In this document: piece by piece, positions 1 to 11,600 of the stretch
How positions within the stretch are numbered: the first letter of the stretch is position 1
How the letters are laid out: every line of letters starts with the position of its first letter
Assembly (NCBI GenBank): GCA_964058845.1
Contig: CAXKVR010000423.1
Location: 24,193 to 88,192 of the forward strand
Source: Carex sylvatica
Taxonomy: Eukaryota > Streptophyta > Magnoliopsida > Poales > Cyperaceae
Direction of reading: 5' to 3'
Length of the DNA stretch: 64,000 nucleotides
Program-made: the position numbers and the translations under genes
Notes under the pieces: generated by a model
What the model was told of the DNA's origin: nothing
The model's input: the letters and a program-made list of their open reading frames with translations, nothing else
Databases searched by the model: none

Positions 1-189
1 AATATTTTAAATAATTCTAAACAATTCTAACCAATATTATAAACTATTTTAATACTCTCTAAATAAAAAAATAAAAAAAAACCTGATTTTTTCTTCTTCT
101 TTTCTTCCCGCAGCACACCTCTCTTCTCTTTTTTTTTTTGTGAGATTTGAGTCCCTCTGCCCTCTAACCCGGCCTCAAATAACCAAAGA
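1..189. other. A+T-rich sequence, no gene
   Basis: The stretch is A+T-rich with a pyrimidine tract near 87-140. I see no coding signal, element end or RNA gene. Confidence 0.5.
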
Positions 190-470
190 ATGGCTAACGC
201 GTCCACAGTAGCCTGCCCACGGGTCATGCCACGCGTCAATGCCCCGCCCCGCGTCGCCCCGGGTCATGCCACGTGTCACGCCCCGCCCCGCCTAAAAATA
301 AAAAAATCTTTCCGGTTATCGGTTAACCGGGTAATTGGTTTGGGTCCGGTAATTGGTCCGGTAAATGGTTAACCGGATAATTGGTTTGAGTCCGGTAAAC
401 GGTTAACCGGTTGTTTGGTTCGGGTCCGGCGAATGGAAACCCGGAAAGAAATGATTTTTCCGGTGCACCG
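190..470. repeat. GC-rich short direct repeats and GGTTAACCGG motifs
   Basis: A GC-rich block in an A+T-rich setting. A roughly 33 bp unit beginning CGGGTCATGCCACG occurs at about 220 and again at about 260. It is followed by several copies of the palindrome GGTTAACCGG separated by AATTGGTTTGGGTCCGG-like spacers (about 312-440). No protein family is recognisable in any frame. It may be the remnant of a transposon end or a local satellite; which one is not clear. Confidence 0.45.
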
Positions 471-1668
471 TTAACCGAACTGGATACATTCCGAATTTTT
501 ATAAAAAATAGGGTAGATTGCGTAATTTATTAATTTTTTGGGACATTTATAAAAATTTCGGTCCAAATAGCTAGTTTTTCTATGCAAGCATCTCAAAATA
601 AATCGATAATTGAATTTGAAAAAGCAGAAATTTCATAATTATGTTCATCCAATTCGGATCGCAATAGATTTGTTTCCATATTTCAAGAAAACCTATACAA
701 ATCAACTATTTGCACTTTGTAGTACACCCTGTTACCTCGATTTTAAGCTCAACTCTAGCCTTTTTCGGTTTTCTCATCATAGTTAAATAAAGATTATATA
801 AGAGATTATGTCGTATATTATAATTATTTTTTGTTATGTACTGTTACATCTTGATCCCATGTAGGTTAACCTTATTTTGTCATATAAAATATGTATTTTT
901 ATCTCAAGTCTGAATCGGTGTGGAAAGAGCTGTCGTTTGAGGCGGTTGATTTACCTCAGACCAGATGGAGGATTTACATAGGGCAATAATGAAATTATTA
1001 TTTCCCTGTACGACCAAATTAAACTTGTTTTATCCCTGAATTACTACTTTTATTTTTCATATCGTTTGTATATACTGTGTGTAATAAGCATAATGAGCTT
1101 AAGCTGTATAGTAGAGCCAAGAAGTTTTCATATTTATATTGAGCACAATAGATGAAAGATACCTTTTCACTATTTCGAATTGCTTTGTTTAAATATGACA
1201 CCTCAAACAACAAACTGGATTACTCTGCCTCACAAAGCTGGTATATATTCTCTTAGTAAAATGTATTTAGTCACCTTGGCTATATATATTCTTGGAATTT
1301 TGTGTATTCTGAATCAATGTGACTCCTGCTATTGAACAGGGATTTCGAAGGTTTCCACATTTACTTGAGAATTTATTGTCAAATTATATGGTGGCGTAAT
1401 GTTGCTACAGTAAAGAATGAAGGAGAAGGAGAAGGAGAAGTAAAGATGAGGGAGGAGGAAGGAGGGTACATTTGTCAATTTTAATTTCAAAATAATTAAA
1501 TAATATATTAAATAAAAGAGGATAAGAGAAAGGATTGTAAGTTTTTACGTGGATATTGGATATTATAGTGTTTTCATGGAGAAATTGACTATTTTGAAAA
1601 TTTGTATGGGTACACCAGAAAATTTTCCTATTATATATTGCCACTGTGTTTCAACTTGCTCCAGCAGG
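471..1668. other. intergenic, no gene recognised
   Basis: Mostly A+T-rich. The only contrast is a short less A+T-rich patch at about 905-985 that could be an exon relic, but it matches no family I recognise. Confidence 0.5.
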
Positions 1669-2032
1669 TAGGGATGAAAATGGAGCGGACAGTGCTAAAA
1701 GCATATCATATCTTTTTTTAAAAATTTAGATATGGATACGGATCCATATTAGATGAATACGGATTGAATCGGATCGGATATCTATTAAAAAAATATTAAA
1801 ATAATATTAAAAACACTAAATTTCATAATGTTTATCTAATTATAATGGTGAATAACATAATATTTCATAATAAATATTAAACTATATGATAAATATCTAC
1901 TATTCGGATACGGATAACTAAAACTAAAATCATATATTATCCATATTCAGACGGATATTCAGATATCGGATATTCACATTTAATTTTTCAAATATAGATA
2001 AAATATTATCCATACCGTTTTCACATCTACCA
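1669..2032. mobile_element. MITE-like inverted-repeat element, probably hAT-type
   Basis: The left end reads GTAGGGATGAAAATGG. The right end, on the other strand, reads GGTAGATGTGAAAACGG, giving imperfect terminal inverted repeats. Inside are many GGATAC/GATATCC motifs. A related element with ends near GGGATGTAAACGG lies at 22226-22832. No clear target-site duplication was found, so the exact borders are uncertain. Confidence 0.45.
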
Positions 2033-2509
2033 ACACGTCTTGTTCACCATGTATTTGTTCTCTAAATATTCTTGAACACCTTTCTTAGCAAATAATGAAT
2101 TGCGTGATTAGCAATGTCGCTTTTTTTTTTGCTGTATAACTGTTGTGCAAAATTGTTGAGATAGCATCTTACTCTGAAATGTTGAGATGTGCATGGCAAC
2201 CTTATTTGCATCTTTTGTGCAACCTTGTTGTACATTATCTTGAATACAGCGGGGAATCTAGGTTCATTGTTATGGCTAAGCTGTTCTTGTGATTTTCAAT
2301 TTTAATTATATATATTGAAATTTTATTTATTTATTTTTTAAAATTTTTATATAGTCTTACATCTCTCATAAAATATCAAATATGTCTATAGTCTAGTGGT
2401 TGAAACTTTATTTTGCACTTGATATGACTTGAGTTTAAATCTCACCCACTATGTACATTGTGTATTTTAAATTTCATCCCTCCTATCAATATTTTCTAGT
2501 TTCGTCCCT

Positions 2510-3287
2510 GCCTAAATGCTGAGCGTTTATTAAATAGATTATGCTTCGGCTTCGGATTATTTTTTCATATAATACATCTATTTACCAAAGACCAACCCCT
2601 TCTGACAAGATTGTCTGTGAAATTTTTTTTATTAAGATTCAATAACCAACAAAAGACCTTCATCCTTGGAGGCACCATGAGTTTTCAAATCTTGTACTTT
2701 TTTTTTTTTTTTTTGGAGAATTCTTCATGTTACAATATCCATATTTAACCAAGAATTCTCCTATAGAAGACCACATCCATTACGCATCATTTTGTTTAAG
2801 TGTAGTGCTAGACAAATTATTTCAAAAAAGATCTGGTATTGTTCCAACTTCCTTTGTAGATGCAATTGTTATGTAGGGATGATATGCAAATGAAAATAAA
2901 TCTTGATACGTGTATCGTAAAATTCCTAGTCCCCAGTTCTTAAATCAAAACCTAATGATTTCTCCATTATCAATCACTCTAAATGTCACAGAAGTATTGA
3001 ATATGCTTTAAAGTTGATTTGAAGAAACCTGAAGTTGGGCATCAAACCTGCATTACTTAAACTATGCTTCAATTTTTCAAATTGAGTCGTTGAGAATCTA
3101 CATGTACCCCATGCTATAGAAAGCGTCTTCTAATTTTATCAATTTTTTTGTATGACCCAAATAGACAACTTAGAGACCGACATATAATAGACTGGCAAAA
3201 AGAATAACACCAGGTCGAGAAGAACGATTCTCTGCAATATCCTTATAACCGCTTGCTACTTTTTTGGCAATAATGACAAGTAAGCTT
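2510..3287 (-). pseudogene. L1-type LINE relic, ORF2 C-terminal part
   Basis: Minus-strand translation in several frames gives LINE ORF2 C-terminal signatures: PVYYMSVSKLSIWVIQK followed by an IDKIRRRFL-like stretch, then VPPRMKVFCWLL and NLVRRGWSLVNRCI, typical of the region between reverse transcriptase and the zinc-binding (zf-RVT) domain. The reading is broken by many stops and shifts. The same LINE continues upstream (minus sense) at 7948-8212 and 13183-13990; the three pieces are separated by a CACTA element and a copia element. A long T run at about 2698-2714 interrupts the zf-RVT part. Confidence 0.75.
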
Positions 3288-3299
3288 CACTAGTGAAAA

Positions 3300-3520
3300 A
3301 ACAGGAATCAGGATCGGCCTATCTGAATCAGTTATATGAAACAACCGATACTAATATCTATCTGGATCGGTTTTTTGAACAAAACCGATCCTAATGGTCT
3401 ATCAGGATCGGTTGTTTATAAACAACTGATCCTGATAGTATCAGGATCGGTTCTTTATAAACAACTGATCCAGATACCTATCTGGATCGGTTCTGGAGGT
3501 AGGAACCGATCCAGATAGTG
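3300..3520. repeat. Left subterminal palindromes of the CACTA element
   Basis: Successive inverted pairs of the GGATCGGTT box (for example CAGGATCGGTTGTTTATAAA followed by its near-complement) form a run of short hairpins over about 200 bp. They match the motif set at the right end (7510-7925) and inside the element (6100-6635). Confidence 0.85.
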
Positions 3521-4210
3521 TTTTTCTTATATTTGTGTGTGTTATATTTTGCATAAATAAATTACATCTTAAAAATTCCAGAAATTTTTTTATAAATAAA
3601 TTATTATAATGAGAAATGTTAAACAACATTGCTCCCAAAAAATTATTTCTAAAAAAATACTTTTCTTCATAAATTATCTAGTTATTAAATGTAAGCTACA
3701 AATATTTGTTACATCAAATAAGATTTCAATTAAGAAGCATGAAATTTATTTAGTTTTGATATTTTCAAACAGCTAAAAATAATGAAATTATTTATTAGAA
3801 TTTACGATTAAAATAATTTAGAAAAATATGACACATACACATTCTGACTTTCATTTTTTTAAAAAGTATACCCACACAAAAATATAACACACACAAATAT
3901 AAGGAAAACACTATCTGGATCGGTTCCTACCTCCAGAACCGATCCAGATAGTGTTTTCCTTATATTTGTGTGTGTTATATTTTGCATAAATAAATTACTT
4001 CTTAAAAATTCCAGAAATTTTTTTATAAATAAATTATTATAATGAGAAATGTTAAACAACATTGCTCCCTAAAAATTATTTCTAAAAAAATGCTTTTCTT
4101 CATAAATTATCTAGTTAAATGTAAGCTACAAATATTTGTTACATCAAATAAGATTTCAAGAAGAATGAAATTTATTTAGTTTTGATATTTTCAAACCACT
4201 AAAAATAAAA
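3505..4210 (+). repeat. Direct duplication inside the CACTA element
   Basis: A block of about 260 bp starting at the CCAGATAGTGTTTTTCTTAT region (about 3505-3775) is repeated with small changes at about 3945-4205. Between them lies a short inverted copy of the GATCGGTT hairpin flanked by inverted ACACACAAATATAAGG boxes (about 3885-3975). It looks like a local duplication anchored on a palindrome. Confidence 0.7.
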
Positions 4211-4327
4211 ATCAAATAAGTTTTAAAAAGTAATTTATATATCAAAATATGATAACTTAATTTACAAAAAAATATTTAAAAAATAATTTATATATCAAAA
4301 TATGATAACTTATTCATATAATATCAT

Positions 4328-4743
4328 GAGTATGGCTACCATTCATTGCAATGCATAGGGACCTTTGTGCATTGGACTATAAATCACGGATTCAAAGTCC
4401 AAATTACCGATCCAAACCGTTTATCTTGTTCTCCATATTAATATGTGCTTGGAGACCAAATTTTATATTTTTTGGAATTTGTTTACTATTTATTAAGTCA
4501 CTTTGAAAATCACTGATCCAACGGTGCCTTTTGATTTTACTGTAACCGTTGGATCAGCGATTTTCAATGTGGCTTAATAAATAGTAAAAAAATTCGAAAA
4601 AATGTAAAATTTGGTCTCCAAGCATATATTAATATGGAGAACAAGATGAACGGTTTCGATCGGTCATTTGGACTTTGAATATGGTGATTTATAGTCCAAT
4701 GCATAGAGGTGCCTATGCATTGCAATGTATGATAGACTTACTC
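4328..4743. mobile_element. Foldback MITE, Mutator-like (9 bp TSD)
   Basis: A 416 bp element with long imperfect inverted arms: the left arm starts GAGTATGGCTACCATTCATT, the right arm on the other strand starts GAGTAAGTCTATCATACATT. It is flanked by the 9 bp duplication TAATATCAT (4319-4327 and 4744-4752). A 9 bp duplication and long arms fit a non-autonomous Mutator-like element. It sits inside the CACTA element and so inserted after it was formed. A partial relative lies near 18695-18775. Confidence 0.8.
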
Positions 4744-6084
4744 TAATATCATAACATATAAATTATATAAGTTATTTGTAAATTATTTATAAAATTATTT
4801 TAAAAAATAACATTCTAAATATTTAAAAATTATTTAAAAAATAAAAATAAAAATAAAATAAAGCCCAAAACAGTCTTCATCTTTTGTGAAGCAACAACAT
4901 AAGAAAAATATGAAAACATAAAAAAATGCATAAAACTAAGTACTATATATCTAATAAGATTCCATCCTCCTCCTCTTCTCCAGACATTGGAGATGGAGGG
5001 TTGCCAGCTCCAAAACATAGCAACCTCCTTGAATCGGTCGAACTTATTTTATTTTATTTTTTTTAAATATGTATAAAATATTGGTACGATAGGCATCAAT
5101 TCATTAGCCACCTCCTTGAAGTACCTATTTTACTACTTGATTTTCTAAATTATGAAATTAAATGGATAATGCTAGCCATGTATATCGTTTAGATTATTGA
5201 GCATATTTATTGATATAACGAGAGAATCCGTTCAATAGTTGACTACAATTTTTTTTTTACAAGTGTCTCCACTGCCATATAATAAGATTTTAGAGTAAGT
5301 CAATGGTACTATCAATATTAATACCTATCAATTGATACTCCAAATTTAATTTTAAATTTTATTATGTGAATATAAATATTAGAGCATCTTCATCCCAGCA
5401 ATAAAATAAGAAATTATAAACAACTGTAAAGTACTAATTAAAAATTAAGTTAAACTTAATTTGTAAACTCTTATATGGTTCCACATCAACGATCTCTCTC
5501 TTCTTCTTTTTCTTTGGCAGCCAATAGGAATAGTTGTTTTTGCCAGTCTATCAATTAGAAAACATTTACTTTAAAAGAATTTTTGTTTTTTTTACTAATT
5601 ATCATACATCCCAACAATTAAAATAAAATCTGACACATTAAATTAAAAATTAAAAAGAAAACTCTGTTATGGATGCTATTAGAGAAGTAGCTAGTGGTCC
5701 ATAACATGTAATAATGTTATATATAAAGAAACTGATAAAAGAGGAGAGAGCACTTTGACAATTAAAAAAAAATGTACTTTATATTTTAAATCGAACATAA
5801 CAAGTATTATTTATATTATCAACATATGATGATATTAACTGAAATTTAACGGTTTGAAATAAATAATCATCGATGCATCATAAATAAAATATTTAAATTA
5901 TATGAAACTTAATTGTTAGATTATTAATGTGTCCAAAAGAGTATTATTTCTAAATTTATTTTTGAATTTTAAAATTCTTTATCAAATTGTCAAATTACCC
6001 TTCTTAGTGATAAAGTATCTTATACATTTTATCTCGCATGAGAAGGGAGGAGGAGGTGGTGGATCAGCTCGACCTTCATTTTGA

Positions 6085-6331
6085 AAAGGAAAAAAAAAAA
6101 AAAAAAACTATCTGGATCGGTTGTATCATAAATAACTGATCCAGATAGTTTTTTTTTTTTTTTTTTTAAAGTTGGTTCTGAAGGAAAAAAAAAAAAAAAA
6201 AACTATCTGGATCGGTTATTTATGATACAACCGATCCAGATTTTTTTTTTTTTTTAAAGTTGGTTCTGAAGGAAAAAAAAAAAAAAAAAAAAAAAAAAAC
6301 TATCTGGATCGGTTATTTATGATACAACCGA

Positions 6332-6377
<46 letters not shown>

Positions 6378-6635
6378 TTGGTTCTGAAGGAAAAAAAAAA
6401 AAAAAAAAAAAAACTATCTGGATCGGTTATTTATGATACAACCGATCCAGATATTATTAATTTTTTTTTTTTTTTTTTTTTAAAGTTGGTTCTGAAGGGA
6501 AAAAAAAAAACTATCTAGATCGGTTCCATAATAGGAAACCGATCCAGATACTATCTGGATCGGTTTTTTATAAACAACCGATCCTGATAGTTGAACTATC
6601 ATGATCGGTTGTTATAAACAACCGATCCTGATAAC
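6085..6635. repeat. Tandem A/T-tract hairpin array inside the CACTA element
   Basis: About five tandem units. Each consists of an A tract, CTATCTGGATCGGTT, a short spacer (ATTTATGATAC in most), AACCGATCCAGATA, a T tract, and a spacer AAAGTTGGTTCTGAAGG. Each unit can fold into a strong hairpin with an oligo(A)/oligo(T) stem extension. One unit recurs in opposite orientation at 7545-7780. Lengths of the homopolymers vary between units, as expected of slippage or of uncertain sequencing. Confidence 0.85.
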
Positions 6636-6639
6636 TCAC

Positions 6640-7400
6640 TAGGGTTCTTATTTTCATTCCGCGCCTCTCATTTTCAACTTAGCGAAAATTAAACCTGTCT
6701 CTCAACTCCTCCGTCTCTCTCTCTGTCTCATTCCCTCCCTCTTCTAGGGTTCTTATTTTTATTTTGCATCTCTCATTTTCAACTTTGCAAAAATCAAATC
6801 CACCTCTTAACTCGTTCGTCTCTCTCTCTCTATCTCCGGCGTCTCTCAACTTAGCAATCTTTGTCTCTCTCTGTCTCGATCTAGTCAAAAAAAGGCGAAG
6901 AAGACGAAAACTGATAAGGATGTGCCATCCATTTCTTCCAAGTTCATGGAATGAGATAAAGGATGATGTCCCGCCTTATGCCCTTAAATTATACTTAAGG
7001 TACATACTATTTATTTCCTCAAATCTCTTATGCACATTTGAGCATATTTTGTATTTTTAATTTACACTAAATTGCAGTATTAAAGTTTATGGTTTCAATT
7101 TTTTTTTTTTTCATTTGAGCAAGGTCTTTTGAGATTATTCAATCGGCGGTGAAGAGGTACACTTTGAGGTATGCTAGCTAGGTTTTTCTTGTCTTTCAAT
7201 TTAAATAATACATGCATCGAAGATGCACAAGCAAGCAATTAATGATATAAATATTTGTTTATATTTTGAAGCTTGCACTGGAGGAGACGATAAAAGAGGG
7301 AGTGCCATACATGTGGCTAAATTTTATTTTGCTATTGCACCAAATTTCTTCAACTATTGTACTTTTTTTTGTGTTTCATGAATTTTATTTTGTATTCTTA
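6640..7400 (+). other. Unidentified, possibly transcribed CACTA internal region
   Basis: Two near-tandem copies of an AGGGTTCTTATTTT plus CTCTCATTTTCAACTT block (about 6648 and 6744) precede a CT-rich leader-like stretch. An ATG at about 6919 opens a short reading frame starting MCHPFLPSSWNEIKDD. GT- and AG-like junctions follow near 7000-7290. This could be the 5' part of a former transposase gene or a captured gene fragment. I recognise no domain. Confidence 0.3.
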
Positions 7401-7504
7401 ATTGATTTTGAGCTCCAATAAATCAATGGTAAATAAAAAAAAAAAAATTATGTTGGTCAGCAAATATATATGGAAGCTAGCCAAATAAAAAAAATATTTT
7501 TTTT

Positions 7505-7583
7505 TGATCCAATATAACATCAGGATCGGTTGTTTTGAAACAACCGATCCAGATAGTTTTTTTTTTTCCCCCTTCAGAACCAA

Positions 7584-7622
<39 letters not shown>

Positions 7623-7659
7623 ATCTGGATCGGTTATTTATGATACAACCGATCCAGAT

Positions 7660-7696
<37 letters not shown>

Positions 7697-7925
7697 TTGG
7701 TTCTGAAGGGAAAAAAAAAAAAACTATCTGGATCGGTTCTATAATAGTGAACCGATCCAGATAACTGAGTATCTGGATCGGTTCACTATTATAGAACTGA
7801 TTCAGATACTCAGTTATCTGGATCGGTTTCTATATAAAGAACCGATCCAGATTATGGTAGTATCTGTATCGCCTTCATCAGGATCGGTTGTATTCCGATA
7901 CTAATATGCGTATATAACCGATCCT
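7505..7925. repeat. Right subterminal palindromes of the CACTA element
   Basis: At least six inverted or direct copies of the ATCTGGATCGGTT / AACCGATCCAGAT box, several arranged as complete hairpins and two flanked by long A or T tracts. The set mirrors the left subterminal region. Confidence 0.85.
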
Positions 7926-7947
7926 GATTCCATATTTTCCACTAGTG

Positions 7948-8212
7948 CTTCTTTTGTCAAACATCTTATAGATAAAGACAGACCCAAATAGGTCATAGGG
8001 AAAAAACCAAGGCGTCAACCCATCATTTGCGCTAATTGTACTCCTTGTTGGCCATTGTATATATATTGTTAACACCAATTCTGATTTGTGTAAATTAACG
8101 ACCATCCCTGATATTGATTCGAAGACTGCAAAAGCGATTTTGAGCATTTGGAGTTGTTATCTCTGGGTTGACAAAAAATAGAGCATCATCTGTATATAAC
8201 AAATATGCTTTC
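7948..8212 (-). pseudogene. L1-type LINE relic, middle piece
   Basis: On the minus strand this reads LKIAFAVFESISGMVVNLHK, a clear match to the conserved region after the LINE reverse transcriptase core, followed in a shifted frame by an FPMTYLGLSLSIRCLTKE-like stretch (the usual YLGLPL motif). The reading continues across the CACTA element into the piece ending at 3287, which shows that the CACTA element inserted into this LINE. Confidence 0.8.
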
Positions 8213-8658
8213 TGTTGAAATATTAAACTTAATTATGTAATAAAGTAAAGTTAATAGAATAAGTAGTGGAACTCCTTTGTTTCAGCAGTTGCAGAATTAT
8301 TGGGCTGATTGATGAGGGGATATGAAAGATCAAACGATGTTTGTTTTGGCTGTATGACCTATGGATGGAAAGCTCTAGAAGTCTAGTTTCTGATGGTTCA
8401 AATTTCAAAACGTTTGGAGTTCCCTACAGAGAGTTATGGCTGTTTTAGTGGACAGGGGTCAGCTGAAACAGCTGCTGTTTAGTATTCTATTTTTAATACG
8501 AATTCTCTAGATACTTCTGTTGTCTTAGCCTATAAATAGAGTTGTAATCTGTTGTTTGAGATATAAGAAAGATACAAGAGTTTATATAAGAAAGATAGCT
8601 TGTTTTATCTATCTCTTTCCTGATCTCAAATTGTGATATCCACCATTCTCTTTTATCA
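8213..8658 (+). repeat. 5' LTR of the copia element
   Basis: Starts TGTTGAAATATT and ends CTCTTTTATCA. A TATA box TATAAATAG at 8531-8539 would drive transcription from within the LTR. The LTR is in the same orientation and of the same length as the 3' LTR. Confidence 0.95.
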
Positions 8659-8661
8659 AAG

Positions 8662-8673
8662 TGGTATCAGAGC
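8662..8673 (+). promoter_or_regulatory. Primer-binding site of the copia element
   Basis: TGGTATCAGAGC, three bases after the 5' LTR, is complementary to the 3' end of plant initiator methionine tRNA, the standard copia primer. Confidence 0.9.
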
Positions 8674-8692
8674 CCACAGGTCCCAGGTTCAA

Positions 8693-11600
8693 ATGGCAAC
8701 AAAAAATTCTAATATTTCCTTCCAATATCCAGTTCTAACCAAAACCAATTATGATAAATGGTCGCTGCGAATGAAGGCTATCATTGGTGCTTATGGCTTT
8801 TGGGACATTGTCGAGAATGGCTATGAAGATCCCGAAGATGAGATGGAGCTTACAGTAGCTCAGTTAGGTGCCTTGCAAAAGAAGAGAAAAGAAGATCAAG
8901 CCACTCTAAGTATTATCCATCAAGGACTGGATGATGATATGTTCGAGAAGGTTGCCAATGAGACGCGAGCAAAGGATGCATGGGAGATTCTTCGCAACTC
9001 GGTGGTTGGAGCTGAAAAAGTGAAGAAGGTGCGGCTACAAACTCTAAGGGCTGAGTTTGAGTCGATTGTGATGAAGGAGAATGAGTCCATAGGTGACTAC
9101 TTCACTCGAATATTGGCAGTGGTCAATCAAATGAAGAGGCTTGGTGAAAAGATTGAAGATGTGAGAGTAGTAGAGAAAATTTTGCGATCTCTCAATGCAA
9201 AATTCAATCATGTGGTGGTGGCAATTGAAGAGTCCAAGGATATCGACTCCATGACGGTTGATGAGTTGAATGGGTCTTTAGTGGCTCATGAGGAGAGAAT
9301 GAAGAGACACCAACAAGAGCCGGTGGATCAAGCATTGCAAGCAAAGTTTTCCTTAAATCAAAAAGGGAATGACAAAGGAGGCCGAAGTCGAGGACGAGGC
9401 CGAAGTCGAGGTCGAGGCCGAGGGCGTGGCCAAGGTCGAGGAGAAAGTCATAGACAAGCTGAAAATGAAGAAAGAAGTGCCAACAACCCTACACATAGTA
9501 GAGGACGCGGTCGTGGAAGAGGCGGCCGAACGAATCGGTACAATATTGATTGTTACAATTGTGGCAAATATGGTCATTACGCAAGTGAATGCTATTCCGG
9601 AAAAAAGGTGGAGGAGAATGCTAATTTTGTAGCTAAGGAGGAAACCGATAACAATGATGTAGTGTTATTGGCTAACAAGGAGAACGGTCCCGAGAAGGAG
9701 AATGTGTGGTATCTTGATACGGGTGCAAGCAACCACATGTGCGGGTACAAGTATATGTTCACCGAATTGAAGGAGATAGCAGATGGCCATGTTTCTTTTG
9801 GTGATGCCTCCAAAGTGCGTGTAGAAGGTGAAGGTAATATTTTGATAAAGTTGAAAGATGGAACTCAAAAGTTTATTTCAAGTGTTTATTATGTTCCGGA
9901 AATGAAGAGCAATATTTTGAGTTTGGAACAATTGTTGGAACGTGGTTACACGATTTTTATGAAAGACTGATCTCTTTATTTGCGTGAAAAAAATAATCAG
10001 TTAATTGCCCAAGTTGAAATGGCCACTAATAGAATGTTTAAGTTGAATTTGGTGAATATTGAAGCAACATGTTTAAAGACTTGCGTAGCAGAAAAAGATT
10101 GGTTATGGCATTTAAGGTTTGGACACATGAATTTTGGAGGGCTAAAAGAAATGGCTAGTAAGAAAATGGTGTATGGATTGCCATCGATTGATTCTCTCGA
10201 CAAGTTTTGTGAAGGGTGTGTGATTGGAAAACACCCAAGGAGTAGCTTTCCAAAAGTAGCAGAATATCGAGCAAAGAAGCCCCTCGAATTGGTGCATACC
10301 GATATTTGTGGTCCAATCAAGCCGAGCTCAATTGGTGAAAACCGGTATTTCATAACTTTTATTGATAATTTTTCTCGCAAAACTTGGGTTTATTTCTTGA
10401 AAGAAAAATCAGAAGCTTTTGGAATTTTTAAGAAGTTTAAAGTTTTTGTTGAGAAACAAAGTGGCTTTTATATCAAGGTTTTGAGATCGGATCGAGGCGG
10501 TGAATTTACTTCAACCGCATTTAACTCCTTTTGTGAAGAACATGGTATTCGGCGTCACTTGACAGCACCATACTCACCCCAACAAAATGGAGTCGCCGAG
10601 CGTAAGAATCGGACTATTCTCGACATGGTTCGAAGTATGCTCAAGAGTAAGAACATGCCAAAGGAGTTTTGGGCGGAAGCGGTGGATTGTGCCGTTTATT
10701 TATTAAATCGGTGCAAGAAATCTAGCTTAGAGAATGTAACACCGCAAGAGGCTTGGAGTGGTTTGAAACCGACAGTGTCACATTTGAAAGTATTTGGTAG
10801 CGTAGCATATGTGCACATACCGGACCAAAGGCGTGTAAAGTTGGATGACAAAAGTTTGAAGTTGATATTTGTTGGGTATGATGAGAGGTCTAAAGCTTAC
10901 AAATTTTTTGATCCCACTAACAAAAGGATACATATTAGTCGTGATGTACAGGTGAATGAAGGAGCAATGTGGGACTGGAGTGCAATGAAGGAGACTTTTC
11001 ATGAGAAGGCACCCGAGATGCACTCACCGGTGAACATTCCATCCAACAACCATGAGGAGATGCCACCAACTACACATGATGCATCTTCATCGGATGACGA
11101 GGCAAGACCCCTCAAAACAAGGAGCATTCGTGACTTGTACGAGGAGACAAGCGAGTTGCATTTGGTGTGTCTCTTGGCTCAAGGCGACAACATTCCATTT
11201 GAAGAAGCGGTGGTAGATAACAAGTGGCGAGCCGCTATGGATGATGAGATGCATGCAATTGTGAAAAATGACACATGGGAGCTCACCTCTCTTCCTGAAG
11301 GTCACAAGGCGATTGGTGTTAAGTGGGTTTACAAGAAGAAGGTGAACCCCCAAGGCGAAGTTGTGAAACATAAAGCGAGATTGGTGGCAAAAGGCTACAA
11401 GCAACAAGCCGGTATCGATTATGAGGAGGTATTTGCACCGGTAGCAAGAATGGAGACTATTCGACTTTTGATTTCTCTTGCGGCTCAATCAAAGTGGTGT
11501 ATCCATCAAATGGATGTCAAGTCGGCCTTTTTGAATGGTGTTTTAGAGGAAGAAGTATACATTGAGCAACCCCCCGGATATTTGAAAGAAGGCTGTGAAG

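Larger units (their letters stand above)
3288..7947. mobile_element. CACTA (En/Spm-type) DNA transposon, non-autonomous
   Basis: The left end begins CACTAGTGAAAAAACAGGAA. The right end, read on the minus strand, begins CACTAGTGGAAAATATGG. Both are followed within about 15 bases by a CAGGATCGG box. The 3 bp flanks are CTT (3285-3287) and CTT (7948-7950), the 3 bp target-site duplication expected for this superfamily. Both subterminal regions are packed with inverted copies of a TATCTGGATCGGTT motif, the usual place for transposase-binding repeats in CACTA elements. No transposase domain is recognisable, so the 4660 bp element is judged non-autonomous. It splits an older LINE and itself contains a MITE at 4328-4743. 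Confidence 0.9.

Noticed and set aside
9353..9577. Open frames antisense or frame-shifted to the copia Arg/Gly-rich region
   Set aside because: Shadows created by the biased GAGGTCGAGGCC-type codons of gag.
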